A stretch of 64,000 nucleotides of DNA from Paenirhodobacter hankyongi (GCF_003664585.1 NZ_RCHI01000020.1:1-64000); one strand, 5' to 3'; counted from the stretch's first letter, positions 1 through 10,208 are shown. Numbers and translations are program-made. Notes: generated by a model from the letters alone, not told the origin.

Positions 1-28
1 GCTCTTCGCTGAAACGGCTTCTCTTCAT
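1..28 (-). CDS. IS3-family transposase OrfA, first nine codons (partial)
   Basis: The minus strand has ATG at 28-26 preceded by GGAGACAGACG and reads MKRSRFSEE before the window ends. This is the usual opening of OrfA proteins of the IS3 family, which carry an N-terminal helix-turn-helix that binds the element's ends. The rest of the gene lies outside the window, so whether it is intact is unknown. It is a different element from the one starting at 189, because the protein starts differ and they point away from each other. Confidence 0.65.
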
Positions 29-93
29 CGTCTGTCTCCTTGGTTGGAGAACAGGCTAACCTCAAAACGAGGACGTTTCAGGGGAGCAGGTCA
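1..93 (-). mobile_element. IS3-family element, 5' end only (cut by window edge)
   Basis: Read on the minus strand, an end-like sequence beginning TGACCTGCTCCCC (near 93) is followed by a leader, a GGAG ribosome site and the start of a transposase OrfA. This is the left end of an insertion sequence that continues beyond position 1. The exact outer base is inferred from the TG...CA rule for IS3 ends and was not checked against a second copy. Confidence 0.6.
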
Positions 94-533
94 TGGCCTC
101 TGAGGCTTTCTCGGCCATCGGCAATCCCCCCGATCTTAGGGGAATGCGGAAGTAGAATTTTCTCGGCAGGATGAACGAGGAGATTTCGATGAAGAAGACA
201 CGATTCACAGAAGCGCAGATCATGGATCTGCTGCGCCAGATGGAAGGCGGTGTGCCTGCTGCCGAGCTGTGCCGCGAACATGGCATGAGCAGCGCCACGC
301 TTTACAAGTGGCGGGCGAGGTATGGCGGCATGGATGCAAGCCTCATCAGTGAGATGAAAGCGATGGCCGAGGAGAACCGACGCCTGAAGCGTATGTTTGC
401 GGACGTCAGTATGCAGAACGACCTGCTCAAAGAGGCTTTGGGGAAAAAGTGACGCGGCCACCTCAACGCCGGGAGCTGGCCGTAAAGGCAGTGGCAATGA
501 AAGGTGTCAGCATCGCGCTGGCCTGTCGGACAT
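94..533 (+). mobile_element. IS3-family element, truncated on its right side
   Basis: An IS3-type leader (about 94-188), a full orfA and the first 28 codons of orfB are present; then the similarity to transposase stops near 533 and no right end follows. The element abuts the end of the oppositely oriented IS at 1-93, so the two are head to head. The left boundary (94 to about 101) is approximate. It cannot transpose by itself because the DDE catalytic part of OrfB is missing. Confidence 0.6.
189..452 (+). CDS. IS3-family transposase OrfA (IS407-like)
   Basis: The 87-residue protein starts MKKTRFTEAQIMDLLRQ and has the HTH_Tnp_1 helix-turn-helix (about residues 5-50, with SSATLYKWRARYGG) followed by a leucine-zipper-like stretch (EENRRLKRMFADVSMQNDLLKEAL) used for OrfA/OrfAB pairing. 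The ATG at 189 is chosen over the in-frame ATG at 171 because AGGAG at 178-182 lies at the right distance and the family starts MKK. The gene ends with GGG AAA AAG TGA, a run of A that is the usual place for the -1 frameshift into orfB. It looks intact but the element is truncated downstream. Confidence 0.88.
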   Translation: MKKTRFTEAQIMDLLRQMEGGVPAAELCREHGMSSATLYKWRARYGGMDASLISEMKAMAEENRRLKRMFADVSMQNDLLKEALGKK

Positions 534-589
534 CCGAGATCTTATGGCCGGTCGAAGCCCCTCACTGGATCGGCTACCTAGAGGAATGA
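449..589 (+). pseudogene. IS3-family transposase OrfB remnant
   Basis: In the -1 frame relative to orfA, reading from GTG at 449, the translation VTRPPQRRELAVKAVAM...SIALACRTS matches the N-terminal start of IS3 OrfB proteins. After about codon 28 (position 533) the sequence no longer resembles OrfB, and a stop comes at 587-589. The integrase core with its DDE triad is absent, so this is a dead fragment. The break marks an old deletion or recombination point. Confidence 0.72.
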
Positions 590-810
590 CAGAAAAGCCG
601 AGTGAAGGTGGGATGCATCCCTGCCCTTCGAAACAGACCTTGGCTACCCCATGTGGTCTCGTCATCCGAAATTTGACCCCGATCGATACGAGAGGGTGCG
701 ACATCAACATATGGAGAAGGCGCCCATGGGGCGCCCTATATCTTGCTCCAAGCTTAGCTTCGCGGGATTCTTGCCCCGATTTCGAGACAACTTTGCCCCG
801 TTTTACACCC
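534..810. other. Non-coding gap between IS remnant and nuo-accessory gene
   Basis: No convincing gene is seen on either strand. It holds the break point of the IS remnant, a short hairpin at 719-735, and the 3' flank of the minus-strand gene ending at 811. The sequence is less GC-rich than its surroundings, in keeping with insertion-derived DNA. Confidence 0.5.
719..735. terminator. Short perfect hairpin, possible terminator
   Basis: GGCGCCC and GGGCGCC pair perfectly around a 3-base ATG loop. It lies about 75 bases past the stop of the minus-strand NDUFS4-like gene. There is no clear U run, so the terminator call is weak. Confidence 0.3.
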
Positions 811-1122
811 TCAGTGGGTCCAGTTCGCGCGGCGATCCGAGGCGAAGTTCTCGCCATAGCCGCGGGCGCGGATGTTGGCGGTGCGCTTGTGCGGCTCGGT
901 CACGGCATAGTCGATGCCGTTTTCCTTGGCATAGGCCTCGGCGGCCTCGCGCGTCTCGAACTTCAGGCGCACCTGCGACTGCGTGTCGTCGGAACTCGTC
1001 CAGCCCATCAGCGGGTCAATCTCCCGCGCATCGGCGGGCTCGAAATCGAGATACCAGACCCTGGTCTTGGCCTGACCGGATTGCATCGCATTGCGGGCCG
1101 GCTGATAGATACGCGCGCGCAT
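811..1122 (-). CDS. NADH dehydrogenase accessory subunit, NDUFS4-like (ETC complex I subunit)
   Basis: The 103-residue protein matches the NDUFS4/18-kDa family of complex I accessory subunits, which alphaproteobacteria share with mitochondria. Family hallmarks seen are the opening [36 protein letters not shown] in the middle, and the C-terminal [17 protein letters not shown]. It is expected to sit on the matrix-arm (cytoplasmic) side of respiratory complex I and stabilise it. The ATG at 1122 has GAAGGGGAAGACC in front of it. It stands alone, away from any nuo operon, which is usual for this gene. Confidence 0.9.
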   Translation of the reverse strand: MRARIYQPARNAMQSGQAKTRVWYLDFEPADAREIDPLMGWTSSDDTQSQVRLKFETREAAEAYAKENGIDYAVTEPHKRTANIRARGYGENFASDRRANWTH

Positions 1123-1484
1123 GGTCTTCCCCTTCTCGGAACTCGCCTTTTTCTAGTCGATCCACGCGAAAGCGCAAGCCTTCACCGCCACCGCCTGCGC
1201 ATGGGACGAAACGGAGGGCGAAACGCGCAGGCGCACTGCCGGCCAGGTCGCGGGAACGAAGCGTCAAAGGGACTGCCCGGCCGGCAGGCAGACGCGCCTG
1301 CACGAACAATCTGCGAACAACGCGCCGGAAAAGCAACGGAATTTTTGCGCCAATATTCTGATTTCATTTCTAAAATTGCCGAAACCCATTCACCCTTGCT
1401 TAACCCGCACCGGCAAGGCCTTGAAAGAGAACGAAAAGAGATCAAGTATGGCGGGATTGCCGCGCCCGCGCGAGGAGCCTGCCC
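1123..1484. other. Divergent intergenic region with SOS box
   Basis: The 362-base gap separates the divergent NDUFS4-like gene and uvrB, so it must hold both promoters. The only clear site is the LexA box at 1304-1318. An AT-richer stretch at about 1335-1385 is a likely place for the uvrB promoter, but I see no close match to -35/-10 consensus. No further gene is visible. Confidence 0.5.
1304..1318 (+). promoter_or_regulatory. LexA (SOS) box upstream of uvrB
   Basis: GAAC at 1304-1307 and GAAC at 1315-1318 are separated by exactly seven bases, the direct-repeat operator recognised by alphaproteobacterial LexA. It lies 166 bases before the uvrB start. The same GAAC-N7-GAAC pattern is found before lexA in this window, which supports the call. 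Confidence 0.8.
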
Positions 1485-3668
<2,184 letters not shown>

Positions 3669-3671
3669 GGC

Positions 3672-4301
3672 TCATTCGCCGCCCAGCACCTCGTTGAGCA
3701 GTGCCTCGACCTCGTCATGGGCGGGGCCGCGGCGCACCGCCTCGACCACGCCAAGCCCCTGCCCCAGCGTCTCGGCATAGACGACGCGATGCGCCAGCAC
3801 CGGCTCCAGCAGCTCGCCCTCGAGCTTCTCGGCCGCCGCCCGCACCTCGCCATCCAGACGCGTGCCGCGTTTCACCCGGTTCAGCACCAGTTTCGGCTGC
3901 TTGCCCTCGCGCCGGGCCAGGTCGAGCACGCCTTCGGTGGCCCACAGATCGACAAGGCTGGCCGAGATCGGCACCAGCACCATGTCCGCCTCGCGCAGCG
4001 CCGGGCGCAGGTCGCTGTCGACCTTGGGCGGCGTGTCGATGATCACCACGTCGACCAGCTTCTTCAGCTTTTCGACCTCATAGCTCACTCCCCAGGCAGA
4101 GGAGGTGGAAAACTCGAGCCCCGCCTCGCCCAGCGTCTCGCGCCGGGTCATGAACCAGCGGCCGAGCGAGCCTTGCGGGTCGGTGTCGAGCAGCGCGACG
4201 CGTGCACCGCGCTTCGTCAGCGCCACAGCGAGGTTGACCGCGAGCGTGGTCTTGCCCGCACCGCCCTTCTGCTGTGCGACCGTGATCACCGTGCCTGCCA
4301 T
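3672..4301 (-). CDS. ParA-family ATPase (orphan)
   Basis: The 209-residue protein has the deviant Walker A KGGAGKTT (residues 12-19), the DTDPQGS switch and DTPP Walker B-like motif of ParA/MinD ATPases, which polymerise or form gradients on DNA or membrane to position cargo. No ParB, parS or partner gene lies beside it, and it has no long N-terminal DNA-binding extension, so it resembles the short ParA proteins used for positioning cellular machines rather than plasmid partition. The ATG at 4301 is chosen because GGGGGGACGGAC precedes it and the Walker motif is then near the N-terminus. It converges on uvrB with a 3-base gap. Confidence 0.88.
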   Translation of the reverse strand: MAGTVITVAQQKGGAGKTTLAVNLAVALTKRGARVALLDTDPQGSLGRWFMTRRETLGEAGLEFSTSSAWGVSYEVEKLKKLVDVVIIDTPPKVDSDLRPALREADMVLVPISASLVDLWATEGVLDLARREGKQPKLVLNRVKRGTRLDGEVRAAAEKLEGELLEPVLAHRVVYAETLGQGLGVVEAVRRGPAHDEVEALLNEVLGGE

Positions 4302-4408
4302 GTCCGTCCCCCCACTGTCTTTGCCGCACCGCAGCACAATCCCGGGCGCCGCGCAAGGTAGGCGGCGCCCGTTGCGGGGAGAATACGGCGTTTTCGGCCG
4401 GCGCGAAG

Positions 4409-4726
4409 TCAGAAAACGGCGCCGACCTCGTACATCACCGGCTCGAAACTGCGGCACAGCGTGGCGATGTGGCGGTTGCGCGTGATCATCTCGGGGGTGC
4501 GCAGCATCGCCTGATAATCGCCGCGCTTTTCCCATTTCGAGTAATTCGCGATCCGTGTCTGCGCGTCGTTCATGTGCAGCCCCGCGCCAAGGAATCCGGG
4601 CTGGAGGCGGATGCAGTTCTCATAGGCATCCTCGAGCGCGGCCATCAGCTCGGCCGCGGTGGCGGGGGTCATCTCGAACGTGCAGATCACCGTCTGCCCG
4701 TCAAAATCCGTCGTGATTTCGGTCAT
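4409..4726 (-). CDS. Antibiotic biosynthesis monooxygenase (ABM) fold protein
   Basis: The 105-residue protein looks like a ferredoxin-like ABM-domain protein, with the pattern of a heme- or quinone-type monooxygenase: the segment FLGAGLHMNDAQTRIANYSKWEKRGDYQAML is typical of the family (hydrophobic strand, then W-x-s-x-e-a-y). Members often act on quinones or are stress-linked, but the substrate cannot be told. The ATG at 4726 is preceded by GGGAGGACCGACAC. It is a single gene, 107 bases upstream of parA on the same strand, so co-transcription is possible. Confidence 0.72.
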   Translation of the reverse strand: MTEITTDFDGQTVICTFEMTPATAAELMAALEDAYENCIRLQPGFLGAGLHMNDAQTRIANYSKWEKRGDYQAMLRTPEMITRNRHIATLCRSFEPVMYEVGAVF

Positions 4727-4999
4727 GTGTCGGTCCTCCCTCGGCCATCCTGCCATGGCTGCGACAAAAAATCACGCACGCTGCCGTGCCGGGTGACGAC
4801 GTGACGGCAGGCGACACCGGAAGATGACAGCCGCGCAACAGATTTGTTGCAACGCGCCCGGAATCGGGCAAGTCTTGCCCCGCTGGTCAAAACTTGACGG
4901 CCCGAAGGCGCCCGTGTCGCGTGACTGTCACAGAAGGCGCCTAGGTGCATCCTGCAGCCCATCCCGGGCCCAGGCTTCCGATACACGGGGAGAGACCGA

Positions 5000-6103
5000 A
5001 TGACGATGAAACCGATGCACTGGCTCGCCGGCGCCGCCGCGCTGCTCGCCACCACCGCGCTCGTCCACGCCGAAGACATGTCCGCACTCGAGGCGGCGGC
5101 GAAGGCCGAGGGCATGCTGACCACGATCGCGCTGCCGCACGACTGGTGCGGCTATGGCGCGGTGATCGACGGCTTCAAGGCCAAGTATCCCGACATCAAG
5201 GTGAACGAGCTGAACCCCGACGCGGGCTCGGCCGACGAGCTCGAGGCGATCCGCGCCAACAAGGGCAACACCGGCCCGCAGGCCCCCGACGTGATCGACG
5301 TCGGTCTGAGCTTCGGCCCCCAGGCCAAGGAAGAAGGGCTGATCCAGCCCTACAAGGTCTCGACCTGGGACGAGATCCCGGACACCATCAAGGACGCCGA
5401 CGGCTACTGGTACGGCGACTATTACGGCGTGATGTCGTTCATGGTGAACAAGGACCTCGTCGACACCGTGCCGGGCGACTGGTCCGATCTGCTGAAATCC
5501 GACTATGCGGGCCAGGTGGCGCTCGCGGGTGATCCGCGTGCCTCGAACCAGGCGATTCTCGCGGTTCTCGCCGCCGGCATGTCCGAGGGCGGCAAGGCCG
5601 GCAAGGACGCTGGCGAGAAGGGCCTCGGCTTCTTCAAGAAGCTGAACGACGAGAAGAACTTCGTTCCGGTGATCGGCAAGGCCGGCACGCTTGCGCAGGG
5701 CGCGACGCCGATCGTGGTGATGTGGGACTACAACGCGCTCGCGGCCCGCGACACGCTCGCCGGCAACCCGCCGGTCGAGGTCGTGGTGCCGGCCTCGGGC
5801 GTGCTTGCCGGTGTCTACGTGCAGGCGATCTCGGCCCATGCGCCGCATCCGAACGCCGCGAAGCTGTGGATGGAATACATCTACTCGGACGAGGGCCAGA
5901 ACCTCTGGCTGAAGGGCTATTGCCACCCGGCGCGCTTCAACGCGATGGCCGCCAACGGCAAGGTCCCGCAGGAGCTGATCGACGCCCTGCCGCCGGCCGA
6001 AAGCTATGCCAAGGCCTATTTCCCCTCGCTCGACGAGCAGGCCGCGAACAAGGAAGCGGTCGTCGCCGGCTGGGACAAGGTCGTCGGCGCGAACGTCCAG
6101 TAA
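5000..6103 (+). CDS. ABC importer periplasmic binding protein (polyamine/iron type)
   Basis: The 367-residue protein has a clear Sec signal peptide (residues 1-24, cut after LVHA) and the fold pattern of cluster D binding proteins, with PDVIDVG, GDYYGVMSFMVNKDLV and MWDYNA segments typical of proteins related to the spermidine/putrescine and Fe(III) binders. Two cysteines (HDWCGYG and GYCHPARF) could form a disulfide. It is the first gene of a four-gene importer operon and is followed by a hairpin at 6126-6150 that would favour high expression of the binding protein. The GGGGAGAG site supports the ATG at 5000. The ligand is not known. Confidence 0.9.
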   Translation: MTMKPMHWLAGAAALLATTALVHAEDMSALEAAAKAEGMLTTIALPHDWCGYGAVIDGFKAKYPDIKVNELNPDAGSADELEAIRANKGNTGPQAPDVIDVGLSFGPQAKEEGLIQPYKVSTWDEIPDTIKDADGYWYGDYYGVMSFMVNKDLVDTVPGDWSDLLKSDYAGQVALAGDPRASNQAILAVLAAGMSEGGKAGKDAGEKGLGFFKKLNDEKNFVPVIGKAGTLAQGATPIVVMWDYNALAARDTLAGNPPVEVVVPASGVLAGVYVQAISAHAPHPNAAKLWMEYIYSDEGQNLWLKGYCHPARFNAMAANGKVPQELIDALPPAESYAKAYFPSLDEQAANKEAVVAGWDKVVGANVQ

Positions 6104-6125
6104 ACCGGGGCCCCTCGCCCCTCGT

Positions 6126-6150
6126 GCCGCCCCCGATCCCCGGGGGCGGC
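6126..6150 (+). terminator. Intra-operon hairpin after binding-protein gene
   Basis: GCCGCCCCCG (6126-6135) pairs perfectly with CGGGGGCGGC (6141-6150) over a 5-base loop in the gap between the binding protein and first permease. There is no U run, so it more likely protects the upstream mRNA or gives partial termination than full stop, which fits the need for excess binding protein. Confidence 0.6.
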
Positions 6151-6176
6151 CTTCTCCATTCAGACCGGACCGCCCC

Positions 6177-7049
6177 GTGAGCGACACCCCTCCCCCCGTG
6201 CGCCGGCGCCTGCCGCTGACCTGGCTCGGCCTGCTGCCCTTCGCGCTGTTCGTCGCGCTGTTCCTGATCGCGCCGACGATGAAGATCGTGCTCGGCGCCT
6301 TCCAGCGTGCCGATGGCAGCTTCACCTTCGAGAACGTCGCCGGGCTGTTCACCGACTCGATCCTGTCGAGCTACTGGATCTCGATCAAGATCTCGGTCGC
6401 CTCGGCGGCGCTTGGCTGTCTGGTGGGCTTCCTGATGGCGGCGGCGATGGTGCTCGGCGGGCTGCCGCGGGCGATCCGCTCGCCGCTGCTGACCTTCTCG
6501 GGCGTCGCCTCGAACTTCGCCGGCGTGCCGCTCGCCTTCGCCTTCCTCGCCACGCTCGGGCCGCTTGGCCTGGTGACGCTGGCGCTGAAGACGCATCTGG
6601 GCATCAACCTGCGCGTCTACGGCTTCAACATCCTCAGCTTCTGGGGCCTGACGATCACCTATCTGTTCTTCCAGATCCCGCTGATGATCCTGATCATCAC
6701 CCCGGCGCTTGACGGGCTCAAGCGCGAGTGGCGCGAGGCGGCCTCCTGCCTCGGTGCCTCGGGCGCGCAATACTGGCGAATGGTGGCGCTGCCGATCCTC
6801 TTCCCCTCGATCCTCGGCACCTTCGCGCTGCTCTTCGCCAATGCCTTCGGCGCGGTGGCGACGGCGATCGCGCTGACCGGCTCGAGCCTGAACATCGTGC
6901 CGATCATGCTGTTTGCACAGATCCGCGGCGACGTGCTTGGCAACCCGCATCTGGGCTATGCCATGGCCTTCGGCATGATCCTGATTACCGGCATCGCCAA
7001 CGTGCTCTATATTGTGCTGCGCATGCGCTCCGAGAGGTGGCTGAAATGA
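6177..7049 (+). CDS. ABC importer permease 1
   Basis: The 290-residue inner membrane protein has about six membrane segments and the binding-protein-dependent transport EAA loop (REAASCLGASGAQYWRMVALPILFPSI) that couples to the ATPase. It is a spermidine/putrescine- or iron-type permease (PotB/FbpB-like). The start is GTG at 6177, giving VSDTPPPVRRRLPLTWLG; the open frame upstream overlaps the previous gene and is not needed. The gene ends in ATGA, shared with the next permease, so the two are translationally coupled. Confidence 0.9.
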   Translation: MSDTPPPVRRRLPLTWLGLLPFALFVALFLIAPTMKIVLGAFQRADGSFTFENVAGLFTDSILSSYWISIKISVASAALGCLVGFLMAAAMVLGGLPRAIRSPLLTFSGVASNFAGVPLAFAFLATLGPLGLVTLALKTHLGINLRVYGFNILSFWGLTITYLFFQIPLMILIITPALDGLKREWREAASCLGASGAQYWRMVALPILFPSILGTFALLFANAFGAVATAIALTGSSLNIVPIMLFAQIRGDVLGNPHLGYAMAFGMILITGIANVLYIVLRMRSERWLK

Positions 7050-7828
7050 AACGCGCTGCCGCCTGGGCGATCCTGCTTCTCGGGATGGCCTATTTCATTC
7101 TGCCGCTGATCGGCATGGTCGAATTCTCGCTGTCGATGAAGCGCGGGATCTACAGCCTCGAGGCCTATCGCGTCGTGCTGGCCGATCCGCGCTTCCGCGA
7201 GACCTTCACCTTCTCGGTGGTGATGGCGCTGCTGACCATCGTCGTCGGCATGGCGATCGTGGTGCCCACCGCCTTCTGGGTGCGGCTGAAGATGCCGGGG
7301 CTGCGGCCCTATGTCGAGTTCGTCACCCTGCTGCCGCTCGTCATTCCGGCGATCGTCATCGTCTTCGGCTATATCCGGCTTTACAACACCTCGAGCGCGC
7401 TGCCGCTGACCGGCACGATCTTCGGCACCAACCTGCTGCTGGTCTTCGGCTATGTCACCCTGTCGCTGCCCTACATGTATCGCGCCGTCGATACCGGGCT
7501 GCGCACCATCGACGTCGCCACCCTGACCGAGGCGGCGCAGTCGCTCGGCGCGGGCTGGGTCACGATCCTGGCCCGGGTGATCCTGCCCAACGTGCTCGTC
7601 TCCGTCCTCTCGGGCGCCTTCGTGACCTTCGCCATCGTGATGGGCGAGTTCACCATGGCGGCCCTGCTCAACCGGCCGGCCTTCGGTCCCTATCTGCAGC
7701 TGATGGGCGCCAACCGCGCCTACGAGCCCTTCGCGCTGGCGACCATCGCCTTCGTCATCACCTGGGCCTGCATGGGGCTGATCCAGCTCGTCACCCGATT
7801 CTCGAAACACGACAAGGCTGCGCGATGA
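7046..7828 (+). CDS. ABC importer permease 2
   Basis: The 260-residue protein (MKRAAAWAILLLGMAYFILPL) is the second half of the membrane channel, with six predicted membrane helices and an EAA motif (TEAAQSLGAGWVTILARVILPNVL). It is PotC-like. Its ATG overlaps the stop of permease 1 and its stop overlaps the ATPase start, each by four bases, which shows a tight operon with coupled translation. Confidence 0.9.
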   Translation: MKRAAAWAILLLGMAYFILPLIGMVEFSLSMKRGIYSLEAYRVVLADPRFRETFTFSVVMALLTIVVGMAIVVPTAFWVRLKMPGLRPYVEFVTLLPLVIPAIVIVFGYIRLYNTSSALPLTGTIFGTNLLLVFGYVTLSLPYMYRAVDTGLRTIDVATLTEAAQSLGAGWVTILARVILPNVLVSVLSGAFVTFAIVMGEFTMAALLNRPAFGPYLQLMGANRAYEPFALATIAFVITWACMGLIQLVTRFSKHDKAAR

Positions 7829-8871
7829 CCTTCCTCACCCTCTCTCACCTCGAAAAGAGCTTCGGGCCGACGCGCGTGGTGAAGGATTTCAACCTCACCG
7901 TCGAGCAGGGCGAGTTCATCTCGCTGCTGGGTCCCTCGGGCTGCGGCAAGACCACGGTGCTGCGCATGGTCGCGGGGTTCGAGACGCCGAGTTCGGGCGT
8001 GATCGCGATCGACGGCGCCGACATGGTGCGGCTGCGGCCGAACGCGCGCAACATCGGCATGGTGTTCCAGGCCTATGCGCTGTTCCCGAACCTGACCGTG
8101 GCGCAGAACGTCGGCTTCGGCCTGAAGGTGAAGGGCACGCCCGCGAAGGAGATCGCCGGCCGGGTCGAGGAGATGCTCGACCTGATCGGCCTGCCCGATC
8201 TCGGCGGGCGCTATCCGTTCCAGCTCTCGGGCGGGCAGCAGCAGCGCGTGGCGCTTGCCCGCGCGCTGGCACCGCGGCCGCGGGTGCTCTTGCTTGACGA
8301 ACCGCTCTCGGCGCTCGATGCGAAGATCCGGGTGTCGCTGCGCAACGAGATCCGCGCGATCCAGCGCCGGCTCGGCATCACCACGATCTTCGTGACGCAC
8401 GATCAGGAAGAGGCGCTGTCGATGTCGGACCGGATCGTCGTCATGCATCAGGGCGTGGCCGATCAGGTCGGAACACCGTTCGAGATCTACAACACCCCCG
8501 CCACCCGCTTCGTGGCGGGCTTCGTCGGCACGCTGAACACGATCGAAGCCGAGGTGAAGGATGGCGCGACCGGGCGCGTGGCGCTGGCCGGCACCGAGGT
8601 GGTTTTGCACCGGCCGCTGAGCGGGGACCGCGTCACGCTGGGGCTGCGCCCCGAGGCGGTGCGCCTGGGTCAGGGGGCGTGCGAACTGGGCCTGTCGGGC
8701 AAGATCACCGAGGTCGATTTCCTCGGCTCGGTGATCCGTCTGCGCGCCGATCTCGGCGGCCAGAGCCTGGCCTTCGACACGTTCAACGCCGCCCATTCGG
8801 TGCCGCCGCGGGTCGGCGAGACCGTGGTGCTTGGCCTGAATGCCGCGGATCTGATGGTGATCGGCGCCTGA
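7825..8871 (+). CDS. ABC importer ATPase (PotA/FbpC type)
   Basis: The 348-residue cytoplasmic ATPase drives the importer. It has Walker A GPSGCGKTT, the ABC signature LSGGQQQRVALARAL, Walker B LLLDEPLSALD and the switch FVTHD, followed by a C-terminal TOBE domain (about 280-345) that may sense substrate. It is the last gene of the operon and is followed by a GC-rich repeat copy at 8877 rather than a classical terminator. Polyamine, iron, thiamine and phosphonate transporters all use such ATPases, so the cargo remains open. Confidence 0.93.
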   Translation: MTFLTLSHLEKSFGPTRVVKDFNLTVEQGEFISLLGPSGCGKTTVLRMVAGFETPSSGVIAIDGADMVRLRPNARNIGMVFQAYALFPNLTVAQNVGFGLKVKGTPAKEIAGRVEEMLDLIGLPDLGGRYPFQLSGGQQQRVALARALAPRPRVLLLDEPLSALDAKIRVSLRNEIRAIQRRLGITTIFVTHDQEEALSMSDRIVVMHQGVADQVGTPFEIYNTPATRFVAGFVGTLNTIEAEVKDGATGRVALAGTEVVLHRPLSGDRVTLGLRPEAVRLGQGACELGLSGKITEVDFLGSVIRLRADLGGQSLAFDTFNAAHSVPPRVGETVVLGLNAADLMVIGA

Positions 8872-8876
8872 AGAGA

Positions 8877-8930
8877 GGGGGCGCTGCCCCCTCGGCCCTT
8901 CGGGCCTCACCCCCGGGATATTTGGGGCAA
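8877..8930 (+). repeat. GC-rich intergenic repeat, copy A
   Basis: The unit is a GGGGGCGCTGCCCCC hairpin, then a second small hairpin (CGGCCCttcGGGCC), then CACCCCCGGGATATTT and GGGGCAA. The same order recurs at 37902, 38018 (inverted), 40993, 41083 (inverted) and 44258 (inverted, tail lost). It lies directly after a stop codon and may serve as an mRNA end. Confidence 0.75.
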
Positions 8931-9123
8931 TTGGAAGCCCGGAGCCGTGAACACGCGGACAGGGAGGCCTGTCGCGGCGGGCGGAATTTGCGATGTGCGG
9001 GAGAAAGGGGCGCGGGAAGGGCCATCGATTGGCCGAACCTCTGCGCGAGGGGGCCCCGGCTGTCGTCGGGGGCCCGGATTTCAGCGGATCGTCGGGCCCC
9101 TGAGCGGGGCCCGAAGCCGGGGA

Positions 9124-9330
9124 TCAGGCCAGAGCCAGATCGCGCGCCGACTGACGGCCGTCACGGCCGGTCTCGATCTCGAAGGTCACCTTCTGGCCGT
9201 CGGCCAGGTGCGGGATGCCGGCGCGTTCAACGGCCGAGATGTGCACGAAGATGTCCTTGTCGCCGCTTTCCGGCTGGATGAAGCCGAAGCCCTTGGTGGC
9301 GTTGAACCATTTCACGGTGCCCTTGGCCAT
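9124..9330 (-). CDS. Cold shock protein, CspA family
   Basis: The 68-residue protein is a single cold-shock domain with RNP1 (KGFGFIQ) and RNP2 (DIFVHIS), so it binds single-stranded RNA and DNA and acts as an RNA chaperone. It has the usual length. AAAAGGAGATCTCACG precedes the ATG. The promoter candidate at 9452-9479 would give a leader of about 115 bases, which is typical for cold-regulated csp genes whose leader controls translation. It stands alone. Confidence 0.96.
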   Translation of the reverse strand: MAKGTVKWFNATKGFGFIQPESGDKDIFVHISAVERAGIPHLADGQKVTFEIETGRDGRQSARDLALA

Positions 9331-9659
9331 CGTGAGATCTCCTTTTATGTTTGCTGCCCACGAAATTGCGGCAGCCCGGCTTGGTCAGATCGAGAAGCAG
9401 ACTGAAGCCGATAAAGGAGACAGGTGCGGTCAGATTAACGTAGCGATGAACAACATAAGGCCGGTTTCCCATATTGCAAGGGGTTTATCTGTCGCAGGCT
9501 TTCCCACCTGCCACCAAAACAGGCAGGGCGGCCGGAGTTCGCGCAAAGCGCAGCGGGCACGGATTATAACAGCCGGTCAAAATCCTTCGGGCGTTGACAG
9601 CACCGTGAGCGCAGGCCGAGCCTTCGCACAACACAAGAAAAACAGACCACCGACAGGGG
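9331..9659. other. Divergent intergenic region, csp leader and TRAP promoter region
   Basis: The 329-base gap separates the minus-strand csp gene from the plus-strand TRAP operon. The half nearest csp is its likely untranslated leader. The other half should carry the TRAP promoter; TTGACA at 9594-9599 is a good -35 but no matching -10 is evident. No gene is seen. Confidence 0.45.
9452..9479 (-). promoter_or_regulatory. Candidate promoter of the cold shock gene
   Basis: On the minus strand TTGCAA (9479-9474) and TATGTT (9457-9452) are 16 bases apart, a fair sigma-70 match. It predicts transcription starting near 9445. Confidence 0.4.
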
Positions 9660-10208
9660 ATGATGAATGACCGGCTTGTCCGCCCGGCGGCAGAGGCACT
9701 GATGCCCGCCGTCCTGAAATCCTATGTGCATCTGGTCGACACGCTGAACCGCAGGCTCGGGCGCGTCGCGATGTATCTGCTCTACGCGATGATGGCGATC
9801 CTGATATGGTCGTCCTTCACCAAGATCCTGCACATCCCGGCGATCTGGACGCTCGAGATGGCACAATTCACCCTCGTCGCCTATTACATGCTGGGTGCGC
9901 CCTGGGCGTTGCAGACCGATGCCAACGTGCGCATGGACCTGCTCTACTCCCGCTTCTCGACGAAGGGACAGGCGGCCTGGGACGTGTTCACCGTCTTCTG
10001 CCTGATGTTCTATCTGGGCGTGATGCTCTGGGGGGCCTTCGACTCGACCGTCTATTCCTTCGAGGTCGGCGAGCGGAACCCGAGCGCCTGGCGCCCGGTG
10101 CTCTGGCCGATCAAGGTGATCATCAGCCTGTCCTTCGCGCTGATGCTGCTGCAGGCGGTGTCGATCCTGATCCGCGACGTGGCCACCCTGCGCGGGGAGA
10201 AGATCTGA
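9660..10208 (+). CDS. TRAP transporter small permease (DctQ)
   Basis: The 182-residue inner membrane protein has four predicted helices in the DctQ pattern and carries the family's W-x-L-E-x-a segment (AIWTLEMAQFTLVAYYMLGAPWALQTDANVRMDLLYSR, with the conserved HVRVD-like region here NVRMD). It pairs with the large subunit DctM for Na+-driven uptake of an organic acid. GGGG at 9656-9659 lies too close to the first ATG, so ATG 9663 or 9702 may be the true start. It overlaps dctM by one base (TGATG). Confidence 0.88.
   Translation: MMNDRLVRPAAEALMPAVLKSYVHLVDTLNRRLGRVAMYLLYAMMAILIWSSFTKILHIPAIWTLEMAQFTLVAYYMLGAPWALQTDANVRMDLLYSRFSTKGQAAWDVFTVFCLMFYLGVMLWGAFDSTVYSFEVGERNPSAWRPVLWPIKVIISLSFALMLLQAVSILIRDVATLRGEKI

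Noticed and set aside
3672-4301. ParA as part of a plasmid partition locus
   Set aside because: No parB, replication gene or parS-like repeats are near, and the gene sits among chromosomal core genes.
4900-4940. GTGACTGTCAC inverted repeat before the ABC importer as an operator
   Set aside because: It is a palindrome of short length at about 4920-4930, but there is no second copy or adjacent regulator to support it.
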